64,000 bases of DNA, from NCBI GenBank assembly GCA_020853585.1, contig JADYYQ010000071.1:1-64000 (forward strand), written 5' to 3'. The notes below the pieces were generated by a model, which was not told the origin of the DNA, ran no database searches, and saw only the letters and a list, made by a program, of their open reading frames with translations. The stretch's first letter is position 1; each line of letters opens with the position of its first letter. Shown here piece after piece: positions 19,924-29,524 of the stretch. This stretch comes from Ottowia sp. (GTDB lineage: Bacteria > Pseudomonadota > Gammaproteobacteria > Burkholderiales > Burkholderiaceae). The position numbers were made by a program, and so were the translations under genes.

Positions 19924-20481
19924 CTAAGCTTTTTTAGGGCGAACCATAGGGCTTGACTGCTGACTCACTTTATTTGCAACATTCACAGCCGCTTCAACAT
20001 TGGCCTCCGCCATCTCTGCCATCTGTCTCGCTGCCTTCTGCGCAGATTCACATGCCGTGTTAGCGGTATTGATCACCGTTTTCATTACAGCCACGATACC
20101 TTCTGAACCCGCTGGGGCATTCTGAGAAATACTCTCTATGAGGGAATGTAATTTATGGCTACCGTCTGCAATCTGCGCTTCAACAGTTTTTGCAAACGCT
20201 GACTGACTGTGGCGAGCGATCTCGTAAACTTGCCGGCTATAAGCCATCGCTTTTTCAGCAACAGGCGCCAAAAGATTCGCTTGCGTACCAATTAAGTCAT
20301 GAACATCTTTAACCGCCAAAATTTGCTTGGCACCGCCTATATTTTCCCTAAAAGCAGATTTTACGGCCTGCGTGTTCAGTTCCACGAGTTTTTCCACATC
20401 CTGAAAAACATCGCCAGCTAACCCTAAAAAAACCTCAAAATTGGCTTTGTGCGCTGCAGAAAGTTGCTCTAAAGTCACCAT
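19924..20481 (-). CDS. Phasin family protein
   Basis: Phasins coat polyhydroxyalkanoate granules. From the ATG at 20481, which has an excellent AAGGAG ribosome binding site, the protein has 185 residues. It is almost entirely alpha-helical, with the MVTLEQLSAAHKANFEVFLG start, the VEKLVELNTQAVKSA segment and the ARHSQSAFAKTVEAQ segment typical of the PhaP family in Burkholderia, and it ends in a basic RPKKA tail. An upstream open extension is not needed. No PHA synthase gene is in the window, so whether PHA is made, or whether the protein has another role, cannot be said. Confidence 0.88.
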   Translation of the reverse strand: MVTLEQLSAAHKANFEVFLGLAGDVFQDVEKLVELNTQAVKSAFRENIGGAKQILAVKDVHDLIGTQANLLAPVAEKAMAYSRQVYEIARHSQSAFAKTVEAQIADGSHKLHSLIESISQNAPAGSEGIVAVMKTVINTANTACESAQKAARQMAEMAEANVEAAVNVANKVSQQSSPMVRPKKA

Positions 20482-20826
20482 GTGACACTCCTTTGTTTGA
20501 TTTTTAGGCCAATGCACTGGGGTTAGTCGCGCCAATCAAACCGAAAAGGCAACAATTGCGCTGCACCACCATGCTAACGTAGTCATCGATATCAACGGCA
20601 AAGACAGCCAAACATACATCTACCCCGCTTTTCACATACCTAACAGAAAGGCCGCGCGGGGCAATTCTTATGCATTAGGGGCAGGCTGTCAAGCGTATAT
20701 ACATTTTTATCACTTAAATAATAAAAAATATTATAATTGTTTCGTAACCTATTGACCTTGAATGACATTTAGTTTTTCTCTACACTTGCGAGAAACCAGC
20801 AATATTTATTAGAGCGGACGAAGGAC
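20482..20826. other. Divergent region between the phasin and pbpG genes
   Basis: This AT-rich space holds the upstream regions of both genes. On the plus strand a plausible pbpG promoter lies at 20758-20786, described separately. I see no small gene here. Confidence 0.5.
20758..20786 (+). promoter_or_regulatory. Probable sigma-70 promoter of pbpG
   Basis: TTGAAT (20758-20763) and TACACT (20781-20786) are separated by 17 bases and lie about 40 bases before the pbpG start. They match the -35 and -10 consensus in four of six positions each. Confidence 0.45.
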
Positions 20827-21879
20827 ATGACCTCAAATCGGATTACCCCATACTGGGGATGGCGATTTATTTTCGCCACGGTGGCTATTGTTGCCATAAG
20901 CTTTGCCGCGCCTATTGCTGCACAGGCCAAAGCATCTACGGCATCTACAGTAACAAAACATAAGCACAAAGATAAGCGTAAGTATAAGCATACACACCGG
21001 TACGCATCCGCACCTAATAAACGTGGCGTGGCTACGCGTAGCAAGGTCAAAGTAACAAATGCTTTGCTTCAAACTACGCCTTCACTCGCTCAATCAACAG
21101 GCCTACATCGAATTCCCGACATACTTGGTTTACGCTCGAGTGTTGCGCTGGTGATTGACCAACAAACCAACGAAACATTATTTGAAAAAAATGCTAATGT
21201 TGTTTTGCCCATCGCATCCATCACCAAACTGATGACCGCTTTAGTGGTGACTGATGCTCATCAACCTATGGATGAGATATTAACCGTTAGCAATGAGGAC
21301 CGCGACACCGAAAAAGGCAGCCGCTCACGCTTGCGTACGGGCTTGCAGCTAACACGTGGGGAGTTTTTGCTACTAGCCCTCATGGCATCAGAGAATCGCG
21401 CCGCCTTCACCCTATCTAGCAACTATCCAGGGGGCCGTGAAGCATTTGTTACCGCTATGAATCGCAAAGCGCAAGAGCTGCACATGGCAGACACTTATTT
21501 TGCAGACCCTACTGGTCTTACTCGCCGCAACGTATCTAGCCCTGCCGACCTGGTCAAGCTTGTCAATGCGGCTTACGCCGAACCCTTGATTCGCAGTTTT
21601 AGTACTCAGCCCATGCACGAAGCTTATGTGGCAGGACGCCGGCCACTTCATTACGTTAACTCTAACCGACTGGTGCGCGCTGGCCAGTGGGAAATTGGTC
21701 TACAAAAGACGGGCTATATCTCTGAAGCAGGCCGATGCTTGGTGATGCAAGCAAAAGTACAAGACCGCCCGGTTATTATGATTTTTCTCGACTCGACGGG
21801 GAAAGTTGCGCGCTTTGCAGATGCCCAGCGTGTGCGACACTGGCTGGAAGAAAAACCTTGGGGAATGGGTAAGCTTTAA
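20827..21879 (+). CDS. pbpG: D-alanyl-D-alanine endopeptidase (penicillin-binding protein 7 type)
   Basis: PbpG is a periplasmic S11 serine peptidase that cuts D-Ala-DAP cross-links in peptidoglycan. The 350 residues begin with a signal peptide (hydrophobic 14-33, cut after an AQA-like site), then a Lys/His-rich linker to about 70. The active-site motifs follow in order: SITK (SxxK), SEN within LMASENRA (SxN), and KTG in LQKTGYISEAG. GAAGGA precedes the ATG. It is a single gene with its own promoter, convergent with iclR. All catalytic residues are intact. Confidence 0.94.
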   Translation: MTSNRITPYWGWRFIFATVAIVAISFAAPIAAQAKASTASTVTKHKHKDKRKYKHTHRYASAPNKRGVATRSKVKVTNALLQTTPSLAQSTGLHRIPDILGLRSSVALVIDQQTNETLFEKNANVVLPIASITKLMTALVVTDAHQPMDEILTVSNEDRDTEKGSRSRLRTGLQLTRGEFLLLALMASENRAAFTLSSNYPGGREAFVTAMNRKAQELHMADTYFADPTGLTRRNVSSPADLVKLVNAAYAEPLIRSFSTQPMHEAYVAGRRPLHYVNSNRLVRAGQWEIGLQKTGYISEAGRCLVMQAKVQDRPVIMIFLDSTGKVARFADAQRVRHWLEEKPWGMGKL

Positions 21880-21893
21880 TTTGGCAAATCTAT

Positions 21894-21926
21894 CGCAACA
21901 GTATTTTTGCAACGTTGCGTTTTATT
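21894..21926 (+). terminator. Possible terminator of pbpG
   Basis: CGCAAC (21894-21899) and GTTGCG (21914-21919) can pair around a 14-base loop and are followed by TTTTATTCTTT. The stem is short, and the T-run enters the 3' end of the convergent iclR gene. Confidence 0.35.
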
Positions 21927-22716
21927 CTTTGTCTGTGACAGGCTCATCGTTATAGCCCATACCACGCGATATTTGCAAAGCTGTGTCTTTTAGGGCTGCC
22001 AACCACTCTTCTTGCATACGGTTTGTGGGCGCGGTTAATGATAGACCCGCCACTAATTTGTCTTTGTCGTTGTAAATACCCACTGCGATACAACTCACAC
22101 CAAGCTCCAGCTCTTCATTATCACGCGCATAGCCGTGCTTACGTACCCAATTCAAGTTGTACTCAAGAGATTGAATATCAGTGATGCTATGTTGTGTATA
22201 GCCCGGCAAACGCGTGCGAGCAGCGTAAGAATGCACCCCAAGCGGCCCATCTTCCGCCAAAAATAACTTACCGACAGAAGTAAGATGTAAGGGCGCGCGC
22301 CCACCGATGGCACGCACCACCTGCATCCCCGAACGCTCACCTGATGCGCGCTCAATATAGACAATTTCATCTCCCTGACGCAGAGATAAATTGACGGTTT
22401 GCCCTATAAGCTTATGTAATGCGCGCATGGGCAATAATGCCGCATTGCGCACAGATAAGCGCGCCTTAACAAGATTGCCTAATTCTAGTAAGCGCATACC
22501 TAAGCGATAGCTTCCCATCTCTGAACGATCAACGATGCGGCAAGCAACCATATCGTTAAGAATACGGTGCGCAGTAGAAGGATGCAGCGTAGTATGAATA
22601 GCGAGTTCTTTAAGCGTCACCGGCTCTGCATGCTCAGCTAATACATCAAGCAAAACCATCATCCGTTCAATCACTTGGATTGTCGTCTTACCCGTTTTTC
22701 GTTCAGCTACTGCCAT
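21922..22716 (-). CDS. IclR-family transcriptional regulator
   Basis: This 264-residue regulator has an N-terminal winged helix (about 14-75, with VTLKELAIHTTLHPSTAHRIL as the recognition region) and a C-terminal IclR effector-binding domain (about 90-255), including GERSGMQVVRAIGGRAPLH and ELGVSCIAVGIY. Such proteins usually repress small catabolic operons and sense a carbon metabolite. Its neighbours are pbpG (convergent) and pyrD, neither an obvious target, so the regulon is unknown. Keeping a full-length IclR regulator in a reducing genome suggests that it is in use. Confidence 0.92.
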   Translation of the reverse strand: MAVAERKTGKTTIQVIERMMVLLDVLAEHAEPVTLKELAIHTTLHPSTAHRILNDMVACRIVDRSEMGSYRLGMRLLELGNLVKARLSVRNAALLPMRALHKLIGQTVNLSLRQGDEIVYIERASGERSGMQVVRAIGGRAPLHLTSVGKLFLAEDGPLGVHSYAARTRLPGYTQHSITDIQSLEYNLNWVRKHGYARDNEELELGVSCIAVGIYNDKDKLVAGLSLTAPTNRMQEEWLAALKDTALQISRGMGYNDEPVTDKE

Positions 22717-22788
22717 AGTGTTTTTTCAAAAAAAGTGATGACCTAACCGTTTTAGTACATCCACTACGGTTAACACGCTATATCGCCA

Positions 22789-23895
22789 TTATGTGAGTGC
22801 ATGAATGCAATCGCTCACTAATTTGGGACCTTGGTAAATAAGGCCTGTATAAATTTGCACGATATCTGCACCTGCGTCCTGTTTACTTATTGCATCTTGC
22901 GCGCTTAGTATGCCACCTGCGCCAATAATGGGGAACTCATTCCCCAAAGCGACACGTAACTGACGCACTACCCAATTGGCAGTGGACAACAAAGGCGCGC
23001 CCGATAATCCGCCTGATTCTTCTGCATACTGCATGCCCTTCACATTTTCTCGCGAGAGCGTGGTATTTGTTGCAATCACACCGTCCATTTTATGGCGCAG
23101 CAGCGCAGTCGCAATAACTTGAATTTGCATGGCATCTAAATCAGGGGCAATTTTTAAGAGCATCGGTACATAGCGCTGATGCTGATCAGCCAAACGTTGT
23201 TGCCGCTCACGGAGTAGCGTAAGTAGGGCATCCAATGCTGTTTCATTTTGCAGTGAGCGCAAATGTTGTGTATTAGGAGAAGAGATATTAATAACCACGT
23301 AACTTGCATGTGTATAGACTCGATCTAAACAATAGAGATAATCTTCCGCAGCACGTTCAACCGGTGTATCGGCATTTTTGCCAATATTTAAACCAAGAAT
23401 ACCGCCTTGTGCAGCAAAGTGGGAAGCTCGGACATTTGCAATAAAAGCCTCTACTCCGCCGTTGTTAAAGCCCATCCGATTAATTAGCGCATGGGCTTGA
23501 GGCAAGCGAAATAGACGTGGCAAAGCATTACCCCGTTGTGGTCTAGGGGTTACCGTACCCACTTCGACAAACCCAAAACCCATTACAGCCAATGCATCGA
23601 TATAAGCACCATCTTTATCCAAACCAGCGGCTAACCCCACTGCATTTGGAAATGTAATGCCCATCAGAGTACGCGGCGAGGGTAATTTTTTTTTATTTGC
23701 CAACGCCATATGACGGCCGGTCCCCTCAGTCAATATGCGCGCACCTATTGCATGAGAGGACGAAGCCGTACTGTATATTTTTTCAAGTCCATGGCGGTGT
23801 AGCCATTTAATCGTCTTAAGTGTGAAGTGATGCGTTGTCTCTGCATCCAGCATAAACAAAAAACGGCGCATAAGCGGATACATCTGATTCAACAT
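22789..23895 (-). CDS. pyrD: Dihydroorotate dehydrogenase (quinone), class 2
   Basis: PyrD oxidises dihydroorotate to orotate in pyrimidine synthesis and passes electrons to quinone at the inner membrane. The 368 residues start with an amphipathic membrane-docking helix ([19 protein letters not shown]). FMN-binding segments follow ([35 protein letters not shown]), then the class 2 catalytic serine in NISSPNT, and IIGAGGI near the C-terminus. Starts at 23895 or 23883 (second Met) are both possible. About 25 residues near 55-80 look longer than in close relatives. The quinone link ties it to the respiratory chain whose complex I is in this window. Confidence 0.95.
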   Translation of the reverse strand: MLNQMYPLMRRFLFMLDAETTHHFTLKTIKWLHRHGLEKIYSTASSSHAIGARILTEGTGRHMALANKKKLPSPRTLMGITFPNAVGLAAGLDKDGAYIDALAVMGFGFVEVGTVTPRPQRGNALPRLFRLPQAHALINRMGFNNGGVEAFIANVRASHFAAQGGILGLNIGKNADTPVERAAEDYLYCLDRVYTHASYVVINISSPNTQHLRSLQNETALDALLTLLRERQQRLADQHQRYVPMLLKIAPDLDAMQIQVIATALLRHKMDGVIATNTTLSRENVKGMQYAEESGGLSGAPLLSTANWVVRQLRVALGNEFPIIGAGGILSAQDAISKQDAGADIVQIYTGLIYQGPKLVSDCIHALT

Positions 23896-23916
23896 AAAAT
23901 TATAAATATAAAATGA

Positions 23917-24669
23917 TTATTTGCTCAACGTAAGCGATTGCCATTGATCACAGATCAACCCCTCTAGGGGTTGAAAACTAATTTTGTAAGCCATCTTTTT
24001 ACTTTGCTCAATCCAATAGCCAAGATAAATATAGGGTAAAGAAGACTGTCTAGCTTGCTCTATTTGCCACAAAATACTAAAGGTACCTAAACTTGCTTGG
24101 TTACCCGTACTCGTATCATAAAAAGTGTAGACGGAAGAAATACTATCGCTGCTCACATCGATAATACTCACCATACGTAGCGCACCTAAGGCACCCTCAG
24201 AAGCAGGATCCCGAAATTCAATAAGTTGAGAGTTCACCCTACTTCGCAGTAAAAACTGGACATATTGATCTTGATTGTCTTCATCCATACCGCCACCACT
24301 ATGTCGCTGCGATTGGTATTGCAAATACAACGCGTAGTGCTCTGCGTAGTAAGTAAGAGGTACGACCCGAACTTGCAATGCCCTATGCCGTTTCCAAGCA
24401 CGGCGTTGACTACGATTAGGGCGAAAATTAGGTACATCCACTCTAACTGGCACACACGCTTGGCAATGGTCACAATAGGGACGATAGGTAAAAACACCAC
24501 TACGACGAAAGCCTAATCCCAATAGCGTCGCATAGGTTTGCGCGTTCAGTAAATGGATGGGCACTGCCACCTGCGAACGTGCCACACGATTATCAAGATA
24601 ACTACATTTGTAAGGTGCTGTTGCGTAAAACTGTAGCTCAGCAAAGGGAAATTCTTTTGGTTTGCTCAT
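23917..24669 (-). CDS. bpt: Aspartate/glutamate leucyltransferase (Bpt)
   Basis: Bpt moves leucine from Leu-tRNA to proteins with N-terminal Asp or Glu, feeding them to ClpS/ClpAP (bacterial N-degron pathway). The 250 residues match the ATE1-like family: an N-terminal domain with CxxC in [12 protein letters not shown], and a C-terminal GNAT-like domain including YTFYDT and [15 protein letters not shown]. It starts nine bases after the aat stop, so the two N-degron transferases form an operon, as in Burkholderia. bpt is intact while aat carries a frameshift. Confidence 0.94.
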   Translation of the reverse strand: MSKPKEFPFAELQFYATAPYKCSYLDNRVARSQVAVPIHLLNAQTYATLLGLGFRRSGVFTYRPYCDHCQACVPVRVDVPNFRPNRSQRRAWKRHRALQVRVVPLTYYAEHYALYLQYQSQRHSGGGMDEDNQDQYVQFLLRSRVNSQLIEFRDPASEGALGALRMVSIIDVSSDSISSVYTFYDTSTGNQASLGTFSILWQIEQARQSSLPYIYLGYWIEQSKKMAYKISFQPLEGLICDQWQSLTLSK

Positions 24670-24677
24670 ACGCGGGT

Positions 24678-25405
24678 CTATGCCCAGGCTTGCAAAATAT
24701 ATTTGTCAAATTGCCAATCCACTATGCTCCGCTGTACTACGGTCATTTGCACATGATTGACAAAAACATCGCGTGTTATCGGCGTCGCACCCAAAGAACG
24801 CAAGTGCGCTGTTTCTTGCTGACAATCGGCGATCACAATTTTATTTTTCATGAGAAAAGCGCACAGTGCCGCAAGCGCAAGTTTAGAACCATTATTGCAA
24901 CGAGTAAACATAGACTCACCAAAAAACATTCGCCCTATTGCCACGCCATATAAACCCGCCACCCTTTTTTTTTGTGCCACACCTCGATGCTATGTGCTTG
25001 ATTTTGTCGATGCAGTGAACTATACGCAGCGATCATACTATGAGTAATCCAAGTCCCATGCTGTCCTGGCCGCGGAGTCTCTGCACAGGACTGCATCACG
25101 GCAGAAAAATCTTTATCTACTTGAATGGCCCAATCATCATCATGCAACACTTGTCTGATAAATTTTCGCAAATTTACGCTCACCCTAAAATCCACAGGAT
25201 GCAACACCATGCGTGGATCGGGGCTCCACCACAACACCGGTTGGCCAGCTGAATACCAAGGGAAAATGCCCAAGCGGTACGCTTCTAAAATACGCTGTGG
25301 GGTAACGCGTTCAGTCATCGCCAATAAACCGGGCGCAACACTGTCCGCCCCAAGCGCTTGGGTTACCGGTGGAAAGGGATCATGCTCACGTAACAAAGGA
25401 ACCAC
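24678..25405 (-). pseudogene. aat: Leucyl/phenylalanyl-tRNA--protein transferase with a one-base frameshift in an A9 tract
   Basis: Aat attaches Leu or Phe to N-terminal Arg or Lys of proteins in the N-degron pathway. The first frame covers the N-terminal two-thirds ([37 protein letters not shown]). It then derails after a run of nine A bases on the minus strand (24965-24973). The rest of the protein continues in another frame with [18 protein letters not shown] and DCQQETAHL. One extra A restores a full-length protein of about 242 residues with normal spacing ([15 protein letters not shown]). The GTG at 25405 gives the Burkholderia-like start [13 protein letters not shown]. It may be a true pseudogene, a sequencing error, or a gene rescued by slippage at the A tract. 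Confidence 0.88.
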
Positions 25406-25507
25406 ACGTTTATTCCAACAAAGATACGGCAAAGTAAAGGATATGAAACTTGAAACACGCAATACACAACCGTACTCATTCTTTATATGGATACCTCAGC
25501 GCAACAA

Positions 25508-27349
25508 CTACAACTGAAGTAAACGCATGCCCTGATAAAAAATATAGCTGCACAACCAAGCAAGAAGCAATGGCCATACCACCGCGGTAATCGTAAATGA
25601 AATATTTTTTGCCTCATTACGAATTGTCGCAATGGTGGATAAGCACGGGGTATAAATCAAGGTAAACAGCATAAAACTATAGGCCTGTACCCAGTCAATA
25701 TCACGCGCAATACCTGCCGCAAGCGCCCCACCCTCATAAACATAAATGACCGCAAGCGCACCGATAACAATTTCTTTCGCAACAAACCCAAAAATCAACG
25801 CAATCGTCAATTTGGCATTAATCCCAAGTGGCAGAAAAATCGGACTAAGCCAATCACCCAACTGCCCCGCCCACGTTTCACTACTCGCAGGCGTAGCCCC
25901 ACTCGGAAAATTAGTCAACAACCATACCAACACCACGCCAGCCACAATAAATCGGGTCGCACGTTTTAAAAAATGACGCACCTCATGCCATCCCCTTAAC
26001 CCCATTTGGCGCAAAGTAGGAAAGCGATAAGGCGGCACTTCTAAAACAAATGGCTCATCGTTCACAAAACGCGACTTAAAAAGCGAAGCAGTTAACACCG
26101 CGCTTAAAATACTGACGAGATAAAGTGAAAACAATACCAATGGCGCAATATGAATAGGGAACAACGCCGCAATAAAAAACAAAAAAACCTGTAAACGTGC
26201 AGAACACAAAGACAAAGGAATAATCAACATCGTCAGTAAACGCAACCCTCGCGAACGCATCACCCGCGTCCCCATCAATGCCGGCACATTGCAACCAAAG
26301 CCCATTAAAATCATCACAAAGCTACGACCATCAAGACCAAATTTGGCCATCAATGCATCCATTAAAAATGCAGCGCGTGATAAATAGCCGGTATCTTCAA
26401 CAATGGCCATCCCAAGAAAAAACAACACGATAAGGGGTACAAAACTGGCCACCGTACTTAAACCACTGTACAACCCATCCAACAACAGGCCATGCAAAAA
26501 GGGGGGCGCATGAATCAACGCAGGCTCAAGCAAATGTGCGCGCAATAGATCAAAAATCCAGGTCATACCATCTTGAATCGGCTTGCCTAACACAAACACC
26601 CCTGTGAACATCACCGCCATCGCGATGAAAAAAAGGGGTAAGCCAAACCAGGGATGCAACAACACTTTGTCTAATTTTTCAGTTAAGGCATGGGACGCTT
26701 GCGCAGGTACAAACACCGCTCGACGCAAAGCTTGCTCTAAGACAACCTCACTCAATTTATTTTTAAACGTAGAGGCAGGCATATCGTCAGCATTCAACGG
26801 CCCTCTCACGCTATCTAGACCAGTAGACCCATTAGCCGCCAACGCACGTACTTCTGTTTGAACCGCTAAAGCACGTGGCAAATGCGCACGCAGCTGCTCT
26901 AAACCTTGGCCGTATTTAGCGGAGAGTAAGCACACAGGCATACCTAACTGATCAGCAAGCATCGATTGATCAATTGTAATGCCCAGCTTGCGTGCCTCAT
27001 CTTGCATATTTAAGACCAGCAAAGTCGGACAACCCATCTGCGCAACTTGCATAAGCAATGGCAACTGGCGCTCAATCTGCCCCGCATTGACCACTAACAG
27101 TACTAAATCTACATGCTGATGCTGCAAAAATTGCGTGACAACAGACTCGTCTTCCGAGTAACCATGCAGATCATAAATACCAGGCAGATCGACCAGCTCA
27201 ACCATCTCGCCACCTAGTAAAATCTTCGCTGCAAGTAAATCAACGGTGATGCCAGGCCAATTACCTACTTTCGCATTCGCCCCAGTTAATCGATTAAATA
27301 ACGTTGACTTGCCCGTATTGGGCATACCAACCAATGCAACACGTTTCAT
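25508..27349 (-). CDS. feoB: Ferrous iron transporter FeoB
   Basis: FeoB imports Fe(II) across the inner membrane using an N-terminal G domain. From the ATG at 27349, which follows a GGGGG run, the protein has 613 residues. G motifs are G1 GMPNTGKST (8-16), a G2 threonine in WPGITVD, G3 DLPG and G4 NMQD. A helical regulatory domain follows, then two Gate-type membrane halves with the conserved VPALMGTRV and CSARLQVF segments. An open extension of 41 codons upstream has no family match. The length is below the ~750 of E. coli but common in betaproteobacteria. feoA lies upstream in the same orientation. Confidence 0.95.
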   Translation of the reverse strand: MKRVALVGMPNTGKSTLFNRLTGANAKVGNWPGITVDLLAAKILLGGEMVELVDLPGIYDLHGYSEDESVVTQFLQHQHVDLVLLVVNAGQIERQLPLLMQVAQMGCPTLLVLNMQDEARKLGITIDQSMLADQLGMPVCLLSAKYGQGLEQLRAHLPRALAVQTEVRALAANGSTGLDSVRGPLNADDMPASTFKNKLSEVVLEQALRRAVFVPAQASHALTEKLDKVLLHPWFGLPLFFIAMAVMFTGVFVLGKPIQDGMTWIFDLLRAHLLEPALIHAPPFLHGLLLDGLYSGLSTVASFVPLIVLFFLGMAIVEDTGYLSRAAFLMDALMAKFGLDGRSFVMILMGFGCNVPALMGTRVMRSRGLRLLTMLIIPLSLCSARLQVFLFFIAALFPIHIAPLVLFSLYLVSILSAVLTASLFKSRFVNDEPFVLEVPPYRFPTLRQMGLRGWHEVRHFLKRATRFIVAGVVLVWLLTNFPSGATPASSETWAGQLGDWLSPIFLPLGINAKLTIALIFGFVAKEIVIGALAVIYVYEGGALAAGIARDIDWVQAYSFMLFTLIYTPCLSTIATIRNEAKNISFTITAVVWPLLLAWLCSYIFYQGMRLLQL

Positions 27350-27658
27350 AAGCCCCCTGCACAACTTGCTTTGTAACCCACACGCCGTAGCGAAGATTCG
27401 CTCACCTGTTTTATAGAAAATATAATTAAAACAATGGCTTTGACAAGCACAGCGAGCCCAAACCGCGCGCACGTGTCACCAGAAAGCATCGAGGGGAACA
27501 AAACACCGCCGCGACCTCAAGAGCCGTGTGTTAAATGCTAGCTAATCCAGCACCATCACACGCCAGGTGCTTATTATCAAACACGTCTTTGGCACAAGCC
27601 CAAGCAATACACGCCCACCAAGCACACTGCGCTTCGCACTTTTTACAAGCAGCCAAAG
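27350..27658. other. Space between feoA and feoB
   Basis: feoA and feoB are usually nearly adjacent, yet here about 309 bases separate them. On the minus strand a cysteine-rich frame of 41 codons starts at a TTG (27656) two bases after the feoA stop and ends at 27531. It has six cysteines, but no ribosome binding site or known match. Nothing else is seen. Confidence 0.4.
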
Positions 27659-27895
27659 CTAAATGGCGGCATAAAGCTCAATACAGCTTGCCTCATACCG
27701 ACGTAGTATTAGGTCCGTAGTACCAATACGAATTTGTAATGGCCCAGACATATGGGCACAACGCACCATTTCTACCGTCTTTCCAACACGTACACCCAAT
27801 GCAGACAAACGATGGAATAAAGCACCATTACCCACATTAAGCAGAGAAATAGTGCCGCCTTGGCCAGGTTCCAGAGTATCAAGAGTGCGTGTCAT
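27659..27895 (-). CDS. feoA: Ferrous iron transport protein FeoA
   Basis: FeoA is a small cytoplasmic SH3-like partner of FeoB. From the ATG at 27895 it has 78 residues: MTRTLDTLEPGQGG, then LGVRVGKTVEMV and a GPLQIRIGTTDLILRR strand pair, the standard FeoA layout. The frame is open further upstream into the asparaginase gene, but that extension is not conserved. It lies 50 bases after that gene and before feoB, all in one direction. Confidence 0.9.
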   Translation of the reverse strand: MTRTLDTLEPGQGGTISLLNVGNGALFHRLSALGVRVGKTVEMVRCAHMSGPLQIRIGTTDLILRRYEASCIELYAAI

Positions 27896-27944
27896 ATGAA
27901 ATAACAAATGCGAACGATTTTCAATTGTATATGTAATGCCCCCC

Positions 27945-28982
27945 TTAGGGCAAATGCGCAAGCAAGGCATGCTGGTCAAATAAGCGGGTTAAACCTTCCT
28001 GATCCAAGCCTTTACGCAATCCAATCAAAAGTAGGACGCGCGCTTTTTGCGGGCTAAGATCCCCGGCAGCCAACATACCCAACTGTGTATCGTCATTGCC
28101 GATATCATGCAAAACTGGCCCCAATAAACAACGACTCGCCCGCACCACCGCAACGCCCGCCTTGCGTGCTGCATCTACCCCCGCCAACACAGTGGCGCTC
28201 AAGGTACCCAAGCCCGTGCCCGCCAAAACAATGCCATTCACACCCGACTGACATAAAGCCTGTAGCGCACGCGCATCGGCGCCTACGCCATGCGTCAATA
28301 TTTCTACCCAAGGCCAAGGCTGATCGACAGGAACATCGGTAAGATGCACCACGGCAGGCGGACCACTGGGTATATCGTAGCGGCGCCGCAACCAATATAT
28401 GCGCTCATCTAATACGCGGGCAAGCGGGCCTTGGCCGGGCGAAACAAACGCATCGATCGCATAAGCACTGACTTTAGTAACTTCGCGTGCCGCAAAAATC
28501 TGCTGATTAATCACGACCAAGGGCCCTTGTCCTTGTGCTTGTGGCGTCGCAGCCAAACGTACTGCATGCAATAAATTAAGTGGCCCATCAGCGGACAGTG
28601 CAGTAGAGGGACGCATCGCACCCACCAATACCAGGGGCTTGGCTAAAGAAAGAACTAATTCTAAAAAATAGGCGGTTTCTTCTAAGGTATCAGAACCATG
28701 CAATACCACCACGCCATCCACACGCTGATCATGTTGCGCATAGGTAATGCGTTCAGCTAGCTGCATCCACAGAGGAAAATGCATATCCTTACTGTCAATA
28801 GAGGCGAGTGTTTCTACCTGAAGCTGAGCGTATTGCAATAAAGCAGGTACCCCAGCCAAAAGATCTATTAAAGCCAAACGACCGGCTTCGTATCGTGCGG
28901 TAGAAACTTCATTAGGTGCGGTGCCCGTTACCGTGCCCCCTGTGCCCAACACCAAAATTTTTGGAAGATTATCTTGTTTCAT
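27945..28982 (-). CDS. Asparaginase family protein
   Basis: This 345-residue enzyme of the type I/II asparaginase fold hydrolyses asparagine, or a related amide, to aspartate and ammonia. The first catalytic threonine lies in GTGGTVTG (13-20) and the second motif is HGSDTLEET, where most relatives have HGTDTMEET. MRPSTALSADGPLNL and a central VVINQQIFAAREV segment also fit. There is no signal peptide, so it should act in the cytoplasm. It lies between the chromate transporter pair and feoA. The Thr-to-Ser change in motif II is chemically mild. Substrate preference is uncertain. Confidence 0.88.
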   Translation of the reverse strand: MKQDNLPKILVLGTGGTVTGTAPNEVSTARYEAGRLALIDLLAGVPALLQYAQLQVETLASIDSKDMHFPLWMQLAERITYAQHDQRVDGVVVLHGSDTLEETAYFLELVLSLAKPLVLVGAMRPSTALSADGPLNLLHAVRLAATPQAQGQGPLVVINQQIFAAREVTKVSAYAIDAFVSPGQGPLARVLDERIYWLRRRYDIPSGPPAVVHLTDVPVDQPWPWVEILTHGVGADARALQALCQSGVNGIVLAGTGLGTLSATVLAGVDAARKAGVAVVRASRCLLGPVLHDIGNDDTQLGMLAAGDLSPQKARVLLLIGLRKGLDQEGLTRLFDQHALLAHLP

Positions 28983-28987
28983 TCAAA

Positions 28988-29524
28988 TTAACTCAATACG
29001 CCTAAGGCGCCCAAAATGGCCCCGCAACCAATAAGCCAAAATGGATGCACACGTCCCGTCAGCATAAACCCCATCGTGATACCACTCACAATCGCCGCCT
29101 TTATCCAATGAGTAAAAGCGGCGTCTAAATTAAGTGCCAACACCCAAGCTGAGGCCAGCAATAAACCAACAGCTATCGGCGCCATACCGGCACGTATAAT
29201 TTTTGTCCAAGCAGGACTAACACGTGCAGCAACAATAGAATAAACAACTGCAATGGAGACGGGGGGCACACAAACAGCCGCCGTCACAGCAAGTGCACCC
29301 CATACCCCAGCAACATGCCAGCCAAATAAGCTTACAAATAGCATATTAGGTCCAGGCGTAATCTGGGAGATCGTGTAGTAAGAAGAAAACTGCTCCCCAC
29401 TCATCAAATGCATCGTATCCACAAGGTAGTGATGCATGGTTGGAATCACCGCAGCCATTCCACCAAACGCAAGCAAAGAAAACGCAGCAAAGTGTGCCGA
29501 CATATCTGCAATCAACTCAATCAT
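28988..29524 (-). CDS. Chromate transporter, second half-size subunit
   Basis: This half-length member of the ChrA (CHR) family has about 178 residues and five to six membrane segments. The family marks FSLLAFGGMAAVIP and ITPGPNMLFVSLFG correspond to the FGG and PGP motifs of one ChrA half. Its start overlaps the stop of the other half gene by a few bases (ATG at 29524; a slightly earlier start at 29542 is open). Two half-size proteins probably assemble into one transporter. The natural substrate may not be chromate; many such genes occur in strains without chromate resistance. Confidence 0.87.
   Translation of the reverse strand: MIELIADMSAHFAAFSLLAFGGMAAVIPTMHHYLVDTMHLMSGEQFSSYYTISQITPGPNMLFVSLFGWHVAGVWGALAVTAAVCVPPVSIAVVYSIVAARVSPAWTKIIRAGMAPIAVGLLLASAWVLALNLDAAFTHWIKAAIVSGITMGFMLTGRVHPFWLIGCGAILGALGVLS

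Noticed and set aside
27354-27472. N-terminal extension of FeoB by 41 codons
   Set aside because: Not conserved in FeoB, and the ATG at 27349 has a G-rich upstream site and the standard start.
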